Positions 22,858-34,274 of a DNA stretch of 64,000 bases are shown here, one piece after another; within the stretch, counting starts at the first letter, position 1, and every line of letters begins with the position of its first letter. Below the pieces are notes generated by a model, which worked only from the letters and a program-made list of their open reading frames with translations, ran no database searches and was not told the DNA's origin. The translations under genes and the position numbers were made by a program. Source of the DNA: Glutinoglossum americanum (Eukaryota; Ascomycota; Geoglossomycetes; Geoglossales; Geoglossaceae); assembly GCA_020080175.1 (NCBI GenBank), contig JAGHQL010000044.1:1-64000 (forward strand), read 5' to 3'.

Positions 22858-23892
22858 AGAAGATGAATGATTCCGCCCGATGTAACCTGCGGGAGGTATA
22901 TTTAAGCAGAAAATCCTCTCCCTCGGAAAATAGTACCAAAAATACGAGAAGCTCATGAGCTCATGGACCAGACTGATAAGGCTAACCGGGAAGCGGCGGT
23001 ATGTAGGAAAGATGAAGCCCACCATCTCTTCACAGAATGTGGTGTACAATGTAGTGGGAGATAGAAGGAAATGACCCTTCGTCTCCGCTACAAGCTGCCA
23101 CAAGCCAAGATTATTCTGTTATATATTTCATTCAGAGTCATTGTAATGCACTCCCATTCATCACCGAGCCCTTCCAGTGTACCGTCAGACTCCCTTTCCG
23201 TCAGTCATAATGCTTTCATCAAACTATAAAGTTTCTCGCTGGGGTACCAGAAAAATGATAAACTCGGTCGAAACAACCCATTCCACTTTCCCTAAATTCA
23301 ACGCCCCACAAAGTTTGTGGATCACCCTTCTAGGCGATCTCAACAAAAATAACGGGCCCGCAATGTTTCAATTGAGGCTCCATCAGGCTTCCTGACGTCA
23401 AGACGCTTGATATCTTCCTATTGAGCCATGTGGGCCTATCGGGCGCCCAACATTATCTGGTTATAGTGGATCACTCAGCAGCAACAGTCGACTTTGCTGC
23501 AGAGTTCCCCACTCTAGTGGGACCCAACACAATTCTCTTATGGTGGATGACTCGGTGGTCATGGAGGCCCTGAAAACCTATATAATGCCTTCACTTTCCC
23601 CAAGTTCCTCACTACTACCGTCTCCACTACATACCAAAATCTTTGCTATAAAAGCCTTTACTTCAAGAGCCTTTACTACTTCCGAAGCCTTCTTGACTTC
23701 CAAAGACTTTCTTAACCAAAGACTTCCCTCAATTGATCATTATCATTGATTATCTGCCCTCTCCCAACTGGCAGGTCACTCTCGGTGAACCTGTCTCCTC
23801 TCCCTACAATAGAGCACTATCACTAGTGCTCTACTCTTCACTACTCCTACAACACCTACAGGCCACCGTCTCCACCACCCCCATCACCACCA
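22858..23892. other. Intergenic region
   Basis: About 1 kb. A T/C-rich segment with repeated C-T-T-T-A-C-T-T-like words (about 23590-23730) leads into the next gene and is probably its 5' UTR. A short open stretch at about 23390-23560 was considered as a transposon remnant and rejected. Confidence 0.35.
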
Positions 23893-24819
23893 ATGCCTGG
23901 ATTCCCCGAATCTAGCGCTCGTGAGGTTCGTCCTGAATGGGTGGCCCTCACGCCAAAAATCAACAGGGTCAAGGAGATGGTCGTGGCCGCCAAAGGACTC
24001 GTTGCCCTCCACAACGAAGAGCGCAAACTCTTTGACCCACGCAACAGCGGATTTGGTCCTTCATACCCGACCATCACACAACCCCTGGACTCTGGGCTCA
24101 TATCCGCTGCTGGTACCCTCATGGCTCTCTCCCACCACGGTGGCGATGCACATTTCCTCTTCGACGATGACGATAACACCGACGGCCACCCAGAGAACCC
24201 TAACCCACCATGCCGGAACTACTATCCGGAAGATAACTTTGGGGACGCACGCGTCGCGCTAGAGGAGCAATTGGCAACTAAGCGGGGCAGGACAAGGCGG
24301 GAGGTTTCTGCCTGCGCTGCCTACTATCATACTGGCGACACGACGGAGGAAGAAGACGGCCTGAGCGAAAACGACTCCCACTCTGGTGATACGACCGAAG
24401 AGGAAGATATCGAGGCCAAGGATATGGAGACGGAGACGCAGCCGCGCATCAAGCTGATCCTCCGACTAACAAAGAAACCTAAGTCCAAGCCTAAGCCTAA
24501 GCCCAGGGACAACAAGAACAAGGGTAGCAAAGTCAAGAGCAAAGTCAAGAGCAAAGTCAAGAGCGAAACAAAGAGCGAAGTCAAAAGCGAAACCAAGTTC
24601 CCCAAGGAGCTGAAGACCAATCCCCCAAAGCGCTCGAGCGGGAGGGTGGAGAAAAGGGAATCTCCTACGGAGTTGAGGGTCGAGGTTATGGAAGTGACAG
24701 AGGCTCCTAGGCGGGGGGATGTTGGGAAGGGGGAGAACGTTAGTCCTGAGGTCGCGCCTGTAGCAACGATACCGATGAGGCGATCGACCAGGACGCCGAA
24801 GAAGAGAGTTCTATTCTAG
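23893..24819 (+). CDS. Low-complexity charged protein, function unknown
   Basis: Uninterrupted 308-codon gene from an ATG. Residues 1-95 are the only non-repetitive part and contain L-V-A-L-H-N-E-E-R-K-L-F-D-P-R. Two copies of D-T-T-E-E-E-D occur at about residues 150-157 and 166-172. A short R-I-K-L-I-L-R-L strand follows, then a Lys-rich repeat (K-P-K-S-K-P-K-P-K and six units of S-x-V/T-K), and a basic C-terminus T-P-K-K-R-V-L-F. The basic repeats suggest a nuclear or nucleic-acid-associated protein, which is inference only. No family is recognised. Repeat-driven length variation between strains is likely. Confidence 0.62.
   Translation: MPGFPESSAREVRPEWVALTPKINRVKEMVVAAKGLVALHNEERKLFDPRNSGFGPSYPTITQPLDSGLISAAGTLMALSHHGGDAHFLFDDDDNTDGHPENPNPPCRNYYPEDNFGDARVALEEQLATKRGRTRREVSACAAYYHTGDTTEEEDGLSENDSHSGDTTEEEDIEAKDMETETQPRIKLILRLTKKPKSKPKPKPRDNKNKGSKVKSKVKSKVKSETKSEVKSETKFPKELKTNPPKRSSGRVEKRESPTELRVEVMEVTEAPRRGDVGKGENVSPEVAPVATIPMRRSTRTPKKRVLF
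24526..24597 (+). repeat. 12-bp coding tandem repeat, six units
   Basis: Six consecutive 12-nt units (AGCAAAGTCAAG and variants), all in frame, encode S-K-V-K / S-E-T-K / S-E-V-K. The first three units are identical in sequence and the last three diverged, mainly K to E. It lies inside the charged protein gene 23893-24819. Confidence 0.9.
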
Positions 24820-25454
24820 GGATGAAAACGTACGGGATCCTTCTGCTCGAGAGTTTTCGGTTTTTCTTTTGGGTTCTTTTGGGCGGGACGGTTTTAGGCG
24901 GGGGCGTTTTCGGATGGGAGATGTATGTGATACCTACATATCAATATTCGTATATATTCAATGAAGAAGGTTTGGGATATAGAGGTGCGAGCTTGCAGGT
25001 CTGTGATGAACGGTCTATTCTTTTCTCATTGCCGTTGGTGAGGGAGTTGTCGGTGATCCTAGCCATGTGGGCTGGGCGCAAATGCTAAGGAGAGGGGGCA
25101 TTCACCCAGATTAGCTCGTCAGGTAATTAATTAATCAACCCTTCTTGCTTTGTATACGAGCATATATTCACCGAAGCCGCTTGTTCAAGGGTGTCTATTC
25201 ACGTTTTCTTGGACGCTCTCCCCGAGCCACTTACTGCCTCTACAATTACCCAGAAGATAACTGAAAAAAGGCGCCGTGAGTGTAAGGACATAGATAAACT
25301 TTTTATAATCTCATTGAATGAAATTGGTAGCGGAGCCACCCGCTGGGCTTCGAGCCCTCCAAAGGCAAAATGGCGCCATACCACATCTAAGATAAGTAGA
25401 TACGTACACGAAACCACCTTACCGCAACCACTAATCTAGCATCACCCACAACCA
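24820..25454. other. Intergenic region between convergent genes
   Basis: About 630 bp between the charged-protein gene (+) and the invertase gene (-). The open frames at 24822-25088 and 25191-25439 have no protein-like signature. It probably holds the two 3' UTRs. Confidence 0.35.
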
Positions 25455-27099
25455 CTACCACCCACTCTCCAACCCCCAAACCTCCAAACCAACCTCCACC
25501 CCATCATTCAACCCCCCAGTCACCCACCCCATCCCATCCAACCTCCCCTCTGGAAAACAAACGACCGTGGCACTCTGCACCCCTCCATCCAGGAAAACCT
25601 CTAAAACTGACCGGTCAACCACCCCCTCGACCGCCCATTCCCCGCTGGCCTCAATCGGATTGCTAGTCGAGAACTTATCCGTGAAGAACGGGTTCTCGGC
25701 GAACCCGCGGATGCCGCTCCTATCGAGCCAGAAGAGGGCGTCGCCCCCAAGAAAGAATCCCCCGCGGAGAGACTCCCCGGTGGTGGAGGAGGTGAAAGTA
25801 AAGTTCGCGGTGCCGGTAGTGTTGATGAATGGGATGTGGGAGATTGTAGCACGGAAGTAGAGCGCACCGGAGGGAATGTGCGAGTAGTCGATGAGTACAG
25901 TGCCGTTAGCGAGGGAGGAAGAGGAAGCAAGTTGAGAGGTATAAAGTGGGGTAAGATCGTATGGTTTGCTGATGAGCTGGTAGGGTCTCCGCGTTGCGTT
26001 AGTGAGTTCGTATGCGCGCGGCAGCGACATTGCGCTTCGCCAGTCCTCGAGCTGGCCCGTTGGGACGCTCTGGCTGTATTCCCAATTGCTGGCCCAGGCA
26101 ATGCCGATGGGAGGTTGGTTGTCTGGAGTGCCGAAGAAGAATTGGCCAGCATAGTTGTCCTTACCAAAGTCGGTGAGTCGTGCGGCACCGTCAACAGGCG
26201 TGAAGTGTGTGCCGTTAAAGTGGCCAGGGAAGTACTGCGTTATGGAGCCTCCGAGAGGCGCACCGGGGTTAATGGAGATGGAGAGGAGGTAGAATTGCTC
26301 AGTGGTACCTTGCATAGGAATGGAGACGAGGTTAGGGCATTCGTACTGGAGCCCGAGTAGACCATAGTGAGAAAAGTTGGAGGCGTGTGTCCAGTCTTTG
26401 AGGTTTGGTGAGGTATATACTCCAATGGTGTACTCTTGCGAGTAGGCAATTACCATGACCCAGCGGGAGGTCGGTGCATACCATATGACTTTCGGATCCC
26501 TAAACTGAGTCGAGTTTATGCTGATGACGGGGTTCCCATCATACTTGGTGAATGAATAGCCGCCATCTTTAGAATAGGCAATCTCCTGTGTCTGTTCTTG
26601 AACCGTGTTCAGCGTGTAGATCGCCACGACACCATCAGCCTGGTTAGGGAAGAAGCCTGAGGTATTGTTCACATCGATAACGGCAGATCCAGAAAAGATC
26701 CCGTCGCCTTTCTTGTCCGGGAAGAGGGCAATTGGTTGGTTTACCCAGTGGTAGAGGTCTTTGGACGTAGCATGTCCCCAATGTTGGTTGCCGGCCACGA
26801 TATCAGTGGGGTTATCTGCGAACATAGCATTTTGTTAGTAGTCAGTCCTCATATGGTGAAATCGTCCACCGCCAATGGGCTACCTTACATTGATAGTATA
26901 GGTGCCATACGTCTTTTGCGTCCTTAAACATGCCGTTAGGGTCATTCATGAACTTCTTTGGCGGCGAAAAGTGAACCTGCGGCCTTAGAGTGCCCGAGTA
27001 GCTGCCACTGATGGGCACCCCTTTAGGCACGGGGATCTCTTGCGTGTGAATGGTTCCGAGAAGCACGGCCGCAACGGCCAGAGTCCATTGAAAGAGCAT
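25455..27099 (-). CDS. Secreted glycoside hydrolase family 32 enzyme (invertase / fructan hydrolase)
   Basis: Two exons (27099-26889 and 26815-25455), 523 residues. The start I chose gives a signal peptide, [15 protein letters not shown]; a further upstream ATG would spoil it. The GH32 catalytic triad is complete: nucleophile Asp53 in M-N-D-P-N-G, the R-D-P transition-state aspartate in F-R-D-P-K-V, and the acid/base Glu in Y-E-C-P-N-L. W-G-H-A-T-S-x-D-L-Y-H-W and F-S-G-S are also typical. The C-terminal beta-sandwich module is present ([11 protein letters not shown]). It would hydrolyse sucrose or beta-fructans outside the cell. Sequence alone does not separate invertase from inulinase or fructosyltransferase. 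The 73-nt intron splits the Tyr codon of Y-Q-Y-N-P-T-D. Confidence 0.95.
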
Positions 27100-29925
27100 G
27101 ATAGTGATGTCAAAGTTACTCCAGCGCCTATGCCAGGCGTTCACAGGCCATTCGTGATGGTCATTATATAGTATTTTCTCCATCGTATCTCTTGCTTGTC
27201 CCACAACCGACCCGCGTCATTTTCCCACGATGCATACGTAGTGTGCCGGGCCCCAGAATGCCATTTAGTAAGGTCAACGTACAGTAGCGAGAGCTAGAGA
27301 AGAACCGCCGTCCTGGGGGTGCTCTTTGTTCCTTCCATGATGCGGTGCAACATTCCGCTCCGCGATCGTCACACCCACGTGGAGTAGGACATCAAGGAGC
27401 CGAGTAAGAGACGGTGGGGTTGCGGGTCGATGGAGGAGGTGCGCTTGTATATCGCGGGCGGACTTCGGTGGCATATCGGTTGGCTTGACTGGGCGTTCGA
27501 CATGCAATGCAGGTCCCACGTTCCCTGCAACGTGCCAAACCAACCAACTCTTACATTACCCGAGCTTTAGGATAGGTACCTCCAATTGGAGCTATTTGAG
27601 ACTCCACTCTCTCTTGATTAAAGATATCCAATTGTAGAGGTGAAGGCACTCCCATTCGGTATTCGCGCGATTAACTACTGCTAACCGCCTTCCACGTAAA
27701 GTCGCCGCATGTGTGACGGCTTGACATCATATAGAGCCGAGTTATGCTCCGACTGCGATGCATTCAACAATACGGTTGACCCCAGAAGCACCAGTCTTGA
27801 GCGGTCATTATAAGAAGGGCCGATAAGGAAAAATCCTCGATCAGCGTCACTGGTTTCACAGCTTGGAATTAAGGTCGGCTGCAAAATTCGTGGTCCTCCA
27901 ATCAGATCTATCCGTGATCGTGCAGATGAGTAATCAGCCCACCCAACACGAACCACACAGCAAAATCGCACTCCCTGTCCACTGGCCTCTAACAAGTACC
28001 TCTCTAACTAATTACTCGTGGCCGGGGATAAGTATCGTATGTGGACATTTGATTCCACTCGATGCTCATCCGCATAATCCACTTGCATGATATACAATAC
28101 TCTACCCTGGTGACGAGTGCACAAAACTCCAACCCCTTCTCAAGCCATCAAACGCCAAACCTACCGCGGACTATACAGACGAGCAATACCGCGAAAGTGG
28201 AAAACCGAAAGGCGATTGTGACACATGGCGGGACCTCACACAATCAATCTTCCAAGGGGCAATCACTTAAATACCCCCAACCTTTTGTTTATTTGTCTAG
28301 ATACCATAAAAAGCTTACCAGAATGCCATAGAGGCAGGCCAATGCAAAATATTACTATTGTTGTCGATTTACGTATGCTTAGAACAGATCCCCATAGCCG
28401 CAAGCATCCCCCTAAGAACCATTGATGCATTATAGAGTACAAGTCTGGAAGAGGCTCTCGTGATCGCTGGCATGTCCTCAAGGGCTACTTACTATTGTAT
28501 CATGGCGGATATGTTCAGGGGTCCAAGAGCCGCTATTGCATCACGATGCATATATGTTTCTTCGTCTATCAGTCCCTTATAACGCGTGACTTCGATCCAT
28601 CGCAAGAACAATACCCTGCATATCGGATGGCAAGACCTATCCGTGCTCTCCTCCTATCGTTTATCAGCTTGCGGTGCTTGTCTCGGATAATTGACTCTCG
28701 CTATAGCTTTGTTTCCTCCCTCCCAACTTCAGTTTCCTCCGTCGCTCTTACCATACGGCGACATTCGCCGTCGAGTCTATGAGCTCCAACCCCCAATAAA
28801 GTCATCGGACTCGCTCCCCACACCTAAACGATAGACTTGGCTTCGACCTTTAGCCTCTGCCTGTTTCTTGCCTCTGTGCCTCATCGTCTTCAGCTTCGTC
28901 GTGTCCTGCGATACAGGTTCCCTCTGTCACTAGTTTCTCCCTTCCTAGCCGCTGAGCAAAACGCCAGTTGCTTGGGTTTTCAACGGTGTATACATTCGCA
29001 AAGGCGTTTGTCGAGAATGCATTAAGCAGTGGATGCATCTCATGGAACGTCTTAACTTTAAGGCTTTCGGTGTTATATTACAACACGCGTAGACGCAATA
29101 GAACAAGAAACTAAGGACCGGTACACCTTCCAAGAGTGCCTCTTTCCTCTCTCATTCGGAGGCGTACCTAATGGTTATGGGGATCCCTCCAGGACATCTA
29201 CGCCGTGATATAATAGTAATCCCTCGGGGGAGGGGGGGGGTGCGTCCACAGTTATGGGAGTCCTCTGGTATATATAGAATGATGTCATGGTGCTCCCGGG
29301 AGATACCTGATACCTGTGATATCCCCAGCATACGCAATTCATGGTGTTTTGCGTGTTGCCGAGCAGTATTGCAGTAAACCTTTCGTGGTATTCAGGTGCA
29401 AACTGCACAAGGATAATTACACAGTATAATTATCCTTTTATTATGAATTTGCTAATGATAGAACCGGCCAGATCTAGCCATATTTAAGAGCAGTTATCAC
29501 CAAAGATTAGTTATTTAATGATATTTATCGCCCAGGTTGTTTATTCCCTGACATAAATAGCCCTCGGCAAGGCGATATTTGAGCACAAGCAAGAGTAACC
29601 ACCAATGTAATTAGAAGGCCTTACATTCAATGCCCACAGCTATGCTCTCGGGAGGCATGATAGGGAGAGGACACTATTACGGTATTCAAAGAAGTCGGCG
29701 ATTCGATATAGGGGAGCAAGCAATCGAAATAAAGAAAAGGGCTTACCTTTGTCTCTATAGCGTTGAGGTTCGACCCCAGCTTTTGGATAGGGTGTCGGAG
29801 CGGTACCGGGTTAGACTAACAGGAAAAGCACAGGGCAGTAACATGAACGACAGGCAATGCGTAGGATATCTAGTAGTTGGAGCGGGCGCAGGGTTGATGC
29901 GTACTACGGTTAGTTAATAGAGACA
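27100..29925. other. Gene-poor region of about 2.8 kb
   Basis: The largest gap in the window. Only short open frames (60-105 codons) occur on either strand, without family resemblance. The start holds the invertase promoter. An 11-bp perfect inverted repeat lies at 29409-29437, inside an AT-rich stretch (29400-29560). A 95-codon plus-strand frame at 29630-29917 has an ATG but no recognisable features. I cannot support a gene here. Confidence 0.4.
29409..29437. repeat. Perfect 11-bp inverted repeat with 7-nt loop
   Basis: The arms 29409-29419 and 29427-29437 are exact reverse complements around a 7-nt spacer and could form a hairpin. It lies in AT-rich intergenic DNA 490 bp past the NT-C2 gene stop. 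Its role is unknown; it could be a chance structure or the scar of a small mobile element. Confidence 0.6.
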
Positions 29926-31358
29926 TCACCCACCAAGAGGCAGGCTCCAGCACCTCAAATCCTCTCTAGCCTCAAGCTCATCCACCTCATGCGATATTTT
30001 ATATAAACCGCTATTCCTCCTCCCCCCCCCTCCATTCACCCCATCCCTCCGCTGATGAGCACCCCTGCCCCTCGCATCCCCCATACTCCCATTCTCCCCC
30101 ATTCCCCTGACGTGTCCCTGACCCCCCAATCTGCCCTTCCCAACCCCTCCCTTCGCCCTCCTCTGCTCTTGACTCTTCCTCCCGACATTCTCCACATCAC
30201 TAAGCCAACCGCTATCGTTCTCGTCGCCAAAATCCTGGCGATGCTTCCCCTGTGCTGGATGTGGAGTTTTGCCACCTATGGCGTTCTTGTCATTGTCCCT
30301 CCACCCGTCGCCGCCAGCGAATATGTTCTCGATACATTCGTCTGCGGGGAGCTCACCAGCTTGGGCGGCCCAGGATGCGGCGAGGGTGCGACGATACATA
30401 TCTTGCGTCTCGCCGATTTCGCGGGATTTGCTGGCTAGGGAGGTGATGTCTAAGCTTGTGTCAGTGAGACGGACTGGGAGATAGCGATATGCCAAGATGA
30501 TCAACAGAAATTTTCTTACAGCTTGAGTCTTCATGATCTCCCTGCTCAACAGCCGCGATGCCGGCTATCCCACCGAATACAGGTGCTGTCTTAAGGGGTG
30601 GTCTTTGGCTATCAGGATAAGGAAGATGGGGAATTCGGCAGGACCAACTTACGCAATGAAACTCCTGTCGCCATCCAATTGCTTCATGGTAATAGCGATC
30701 TGTGGGAAATCCGTTAGGGGATAGTACATAAACCGTATAGATGATACATGCTTTCAGTGTGCTATTAATCCTACTATCCCGCATCAAATATCTCCTAGAT
30801 GTCCCCTCTTCGCCTTCCCCATCGCCTACCTCCACATATTCGGCCAAGTTCAACTTCAAGATCCCCAACGTAATCCTCTCTCCCCTCGCGCCATAATTGT
30901 ACTCCTGAATGACCTCGAACTGGATATCAGAGCCCTGCAGCATGTTATTCTTGTCGATGGTTAGCCGGACCTGGAACGTTCTCTCGTAGTCCCAGACCAC
31001 TTTATGGTCCTTAATGTCGGATTTCGGAGTTCGCCCGCGGTGTTCCGCAGCGGCGGAGAATGGTATGTACCATTTCACATAGGAGCTGCCAGAGACTAAG
31101 GGGACGTTGTTAAGATCGATGATCTGGTAAAGTGGAGTATTGTCAGATAGCCGGTATATAAATCCCACGGTTCTTGCCGTACCTTTAAGGTGGATTCAAA
31201 CTTGGGCTGTAAGTTCGGTTCACTCTGTTAAGTTTTGAAGTGTATATCATGGTCGTATTGATCTACTCACGCGTCGGTTCTTGGGCACTGGGGCGGCGTC
31301 AGTCGATAACCCTTCCATTCAAAAAACTAGATAATGAGATAGTACCAAATGCCTGCAT
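29926..31358 (-). CDS. NT-C2 domain protein (EEIG1/EHBP1 N-terminal type, Fam102-like)
   Basis: Seven exons joined by hand: 31358-31346 (13 nt), a 17-nt exon, a 24-nt exon, 31123-30752, 30699-30653, 30602-30520 and 30449-29926. They sum to exactly 360 codons. The N-terminal C2-type domain shows I-I-D-L-N-N-V-P-L-V-S-G, A-E-H-R-G-R-T, K-D-H-K-V-V-W-D-Y-E-R and I-T-L-G-I-L-K-L-N-L-A-E-Y-V, then I-N-S-T-L-K. Downstream come P-P-L-K-T-A-P-V-F-G-G-I-A-G and a conserved R-R-T-L-A-A-S-W block near I-F-A-G-G. NT-C2 proteins bind membranes or membrane-associated partners; in fungi the role is unclear. One intron (30700-30751) appears to use a GC donor. The first two introns fall within the first 30 coding bases. 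Confidence 0.88.
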
Positions 31359-31585
31359 TTTGTCGTATGCAGTGCGCGATCAAGATTAGAGCTTTAAAAC
31401 TATCGCAATCATAGGATAGAATTGTGATACAATGATGTTTATCAAGGAACCCGCCCAGAACATCGGGTCCAACAGCCATAGGTCACGCTCGGCTGGCCCT
31501 CCCAGCTATATGCATCTCACAGATAAGTAGTGTAAATTCAGCGCTTTTATCGCCTGTGATTTTGTCTACAGAGCCGAAATTGCTA

Positions 31586-32815
31586 TCATTCATCATCGTC
31601 GGACACTCCTGACGCTTCTCCTTCCTCCATGTTTCTTCGTTGACTTGGGACATTTCTTGTACCACTACCAGCTTCTCCAGTCTGTCGGCGTTGCTCTTCT
31701 TTGTTACGGCCCTTCTTTCCAACCCCATTTAGACCCATACTTCTTTTTATCCGCGCGTCGAGGTTACCAACTTCACTCTCTCTATATACACCCTTCACTA
31801 GCCCTGCAACTCCCACAGTACCAACTTCAACCTTCCCCCTTGGCCCAACCATGTACTCAACGAGCTCTTCACCGCCGCTGGAATCCTTTATCTTGACGAG
31901 ATAACCTTCCTTGCAGAGGCGCTGCAGGAGCTTTTCCGTCTTGTCCACCGGCGTGTACTGATCCGCATTCGTACGCTCTAGGTAACGTTCGAGCTTCGCT
32001 TCAGCGATCGACCCACCCGACAAGCAGATCACGGAGATGAGGAACGTGTAGAGGCCAACATATGACGATTCGAGATAGGCTGTAGGCACTTGAGGGGGGG
32101 GCAGAACGGAACGGTATTTCGGTGGTAGGATGGATGTGAGAACATAGGCTTTTGAAGTCGTAGCGGCTTTGTCCGTCCGCTGAGCAGCTGCATCATATGT
32201 ATCAGCGCCAACTCATTTACCGTAGAGTAAGACAAAATACCTCGCCTCTGTGAAATGGTAACCTTTTCTCGTATCGGTAGCTCGGCCATTTCCATACCAA
32301 ACTTGCCCCGCAACTGTTTCTGTGCCTCTTCAAATACCTGCTTAAACCGCCTACCATATGAACCTAAAACTACGCGGGGTAAGCAAGCGTCTCCTTGTGT
32401 AGCTCTATCGTAGCCAGCATGACACCCAAACTAACCTTTCGTACTTATGTCCGCCCTTCGAACCGGCTGCCGAGAGAATTCACACGCTAGTGCAAGCCTT
32501 ACCAGCTTCTTGACTAATTGGTTTGTTGTCAATCCACTGTCTCCTTGTGTAGCTCCATCGTCAGCCGCTGTATCCCCGCCTAGAGCAGCCTCGTCTGAAT
32601 TTTTGTCATCGTCATCCTGGTCGTCATCGATTGGCGGTCGCTGTTGCTGACGCGATAAAATATTGGATTGCTTTTGCCGACGCTGAGGAAGGGTTGCTTC
32701 AGATTCTTCATCAGAGAGTGTCTCTTCTACCTTATACAGTAGTGAGGTTAGCGTAGTATGCTTGTTGAACTTAGGAATGATGGCCTACTGCTCGACGTTT
32801 GCGAACGAGAGGCAT
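31586..32815 (-). CDS. NSE3: MAGE-family subunit Nse3 of the SMC5/6 complex
   Basis: Begins M-P-L-V-R-K-R-R-A in a 27-nt first exon (32815-32789), followed by a spliced acidic linker and then L-V-K-K-L-V-R-L-A-L-A-C-E-F-S-R-Q-P, R-R-A-D-I-S-T-K-V-L-G, F-E-E-A-Q-K-Q-L-R-G-K-F-G-M-E-M and P-I-R-E-K. The last exon carries the MAGE second winged helix (S-V-I-C-L-S-G-G-S-I, then Y-T-P-V-D-K-T-E-K-L-L-Q-R-L and V-E-Y-M-V-G-P-R-G-K-V-E-V-G). The C-terminus is acidic and ends E-D-D-D-D-S-V-G-S-A read in reverse order of the gene. Nse3 with Nse1 and Nse4 bridges the SMC5/6 heads in DNA repair. No key element appears missing; internal intron edges were checked only at the first two junctions. Confidence 0.9.
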
Positions 32816-33131
32816 GGCTGGCGTGGACTTGACCGTCAACTTTCGTGGCTATGGAGTATTCAGTTGTGTTGCTTCAGCGGACACGACGTGATAGAAGCGA
32901 TAATCAGGGAAATGAATATTCTATTTTACGACGTGCTCTCTAAGCGCTTACTTAATTCGATATAAAGCGCAACGCCATATGAGCAAAGACGAAAAAGCAC
33001 TCTCTATGCGAATGCTTGAGCGTAAATCCGATGAGAAATTATGCGCCTGAAGAAAGCATGACAACTGGTGCCATTGCAATTTGCGGAAGAGAAGCTGTGT
33101 TAAAATGAATCTAATCACTGCGCATAAGGAT

Positions 33132-33915
33132 TCACTCGCTATCGCTCGCGCTATTATGAGCCCCGTCATCATCGTCATTATTGGCCAACTCACTGGCTCC
33201 AACAGTCATGGAATATTCGCCTTTTTGAAGGGCTTTGCGAAGTTCAGAGTTTCGGGGGTCCACCAATTCCACCGGCTTTAGCTTTGCTTTGTTGCGAACT
33301 CTTAAAGGCGGTTAATTGCATAGTTGTTCAAGTCGAGTGATAGGATTGCTTACCTAGGATCGGCCCCAGCATCTAATAGAAGTTCCACAAACAGTTTCCC
33401 ATTTTCCCATTGTGCCTTTGGTAGCCCGTTAACAAATCGAACGGCTTTATGCAAAGGTGTGTCCTTCTCCATTCTGTCCAACGGATCAACTTCTAGGCCC
33501 TCTTGATCAAGAAGCATGTCCATGACCTCGTCTAAATATATTGTCCTCGTTAGTAGCTGTATAGCTCAATTCTACATAGGTGGGAATAAATCTAAAACTC
33601 ACAGCTTCCATATGCGGCTGCAAGATGTAAACAGTTATTTCCAATGCCATCAACGGCGTTATTCAAGAGATCTGCAACTTGTTCCTCGTAGCTATACTTC
33701 TTGGAAGACTTGCCAGAAGTCTTGTCAGAGAATCCGTCAATAACCTCTTGAAGAAGTTCCGTGTTGTTCCGGCGACATGCCTCGAGGACTTGCTCTCCTG
33801 GACTTGCGCCCTGAACAAAAACATTAGCTTCTTCATACTAAACTAGCTGACTTGCTCACTAAAAGCCAAGCCTACTATGTGGTACACAACGTACACTGTG
33901 TTCCTCTGCCGCCAT
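33132..33915 (-). CDS. Small ankyrin-repeat protein
   Basis: The first exon encodes just M-A-A-E-E-H-S (33915-33895), then a GT..AG intron, then G-A-S-P-G-E-Q-V-L-E-A-C-R-R-N-N. Ankyrin hallmarks are N-C-L-H-L-A-A-A-Y-G, D-T-P-L-H-K-A-V-R and V-E-L-L-L-D-A-G-A-D-P, and the protein ends with an acidic tail E-L-A-N-N-D-D-D-G-A. At about 200 residues with two to three repeats it resembles the short Yar1-type fungal ankyrin proteins (Yar1 chaperones ribosomal protein S3 in yeast), but orthology is not shown. Four exons are inferred. It lies in tandem behind NSE3 with a 316-bp gap. Confidence 0.83.
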
Positions 33916-34274
33916 CCCGTATTACAATCTTTGGGATTAGACTATGGAAACCTCGAGAGCGCGAGTCGAAACGTTTATCTTAAAATCGGTTGGATGTTTA
34001 CCTTACCACAAGTCTGCGTCTAAGGTATAAACAATGTTATTAAAACTTGCTCGTATAGGCGAAGACCCACATATCAGGATTGCCGTTCTTTGTGCCGTCG
34101 CAGCGTAGTTCGCGAGGGCCAGGTCTATTCAATTGAAACGGAGACGCGTCTACAACCATTTCTAGCGTTTGCGGCTCTGTGTCGATCTCGCTTGCGGGGT
34201 CCTGCGCCGCAGTGGGGTTTCGTTGGCGAATCTATAAACCTTGCTTCTTATAGCATTTCAACGTCAGTCTCAGA

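Noticed and set aside
23390-23560. Open stretch with a Y-L-V-I-V-D-H-S phrase, considered as a retroelement integrase remnant
   Set aside because: Only one short phrase resembles the family; there are no flanking repeats, no reverse transcriptase or other parts. Most likely chance.
27100-27183. Upstream in-frame ATG for the invertase at 27183
   Set aside because: It would add 28 polar residues before the signal peptide, which is unlikely for a secreted GH32 enzyme.
27274-27543. Coding-like minus-strand frame upstream of the invertase
   Set aside because: It starts only at a TTG, with a first ATG 66 codons from the end. An acceptor-like site exists but no matching upstream exon was found. 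Kept out for lack of support.
28495-28782. 95-codon plus-strand frame in the gene-poor gap
   Set aside because: ATG present but residue composition and pattern look random, with no motif or splice context.
29760-29830. B-box-like GGTTCGACCCC suggesting a tRNA gene
   Set aside because: No matching A box, acceptor stem or anticodon arm can be folded at the right distance upstream.
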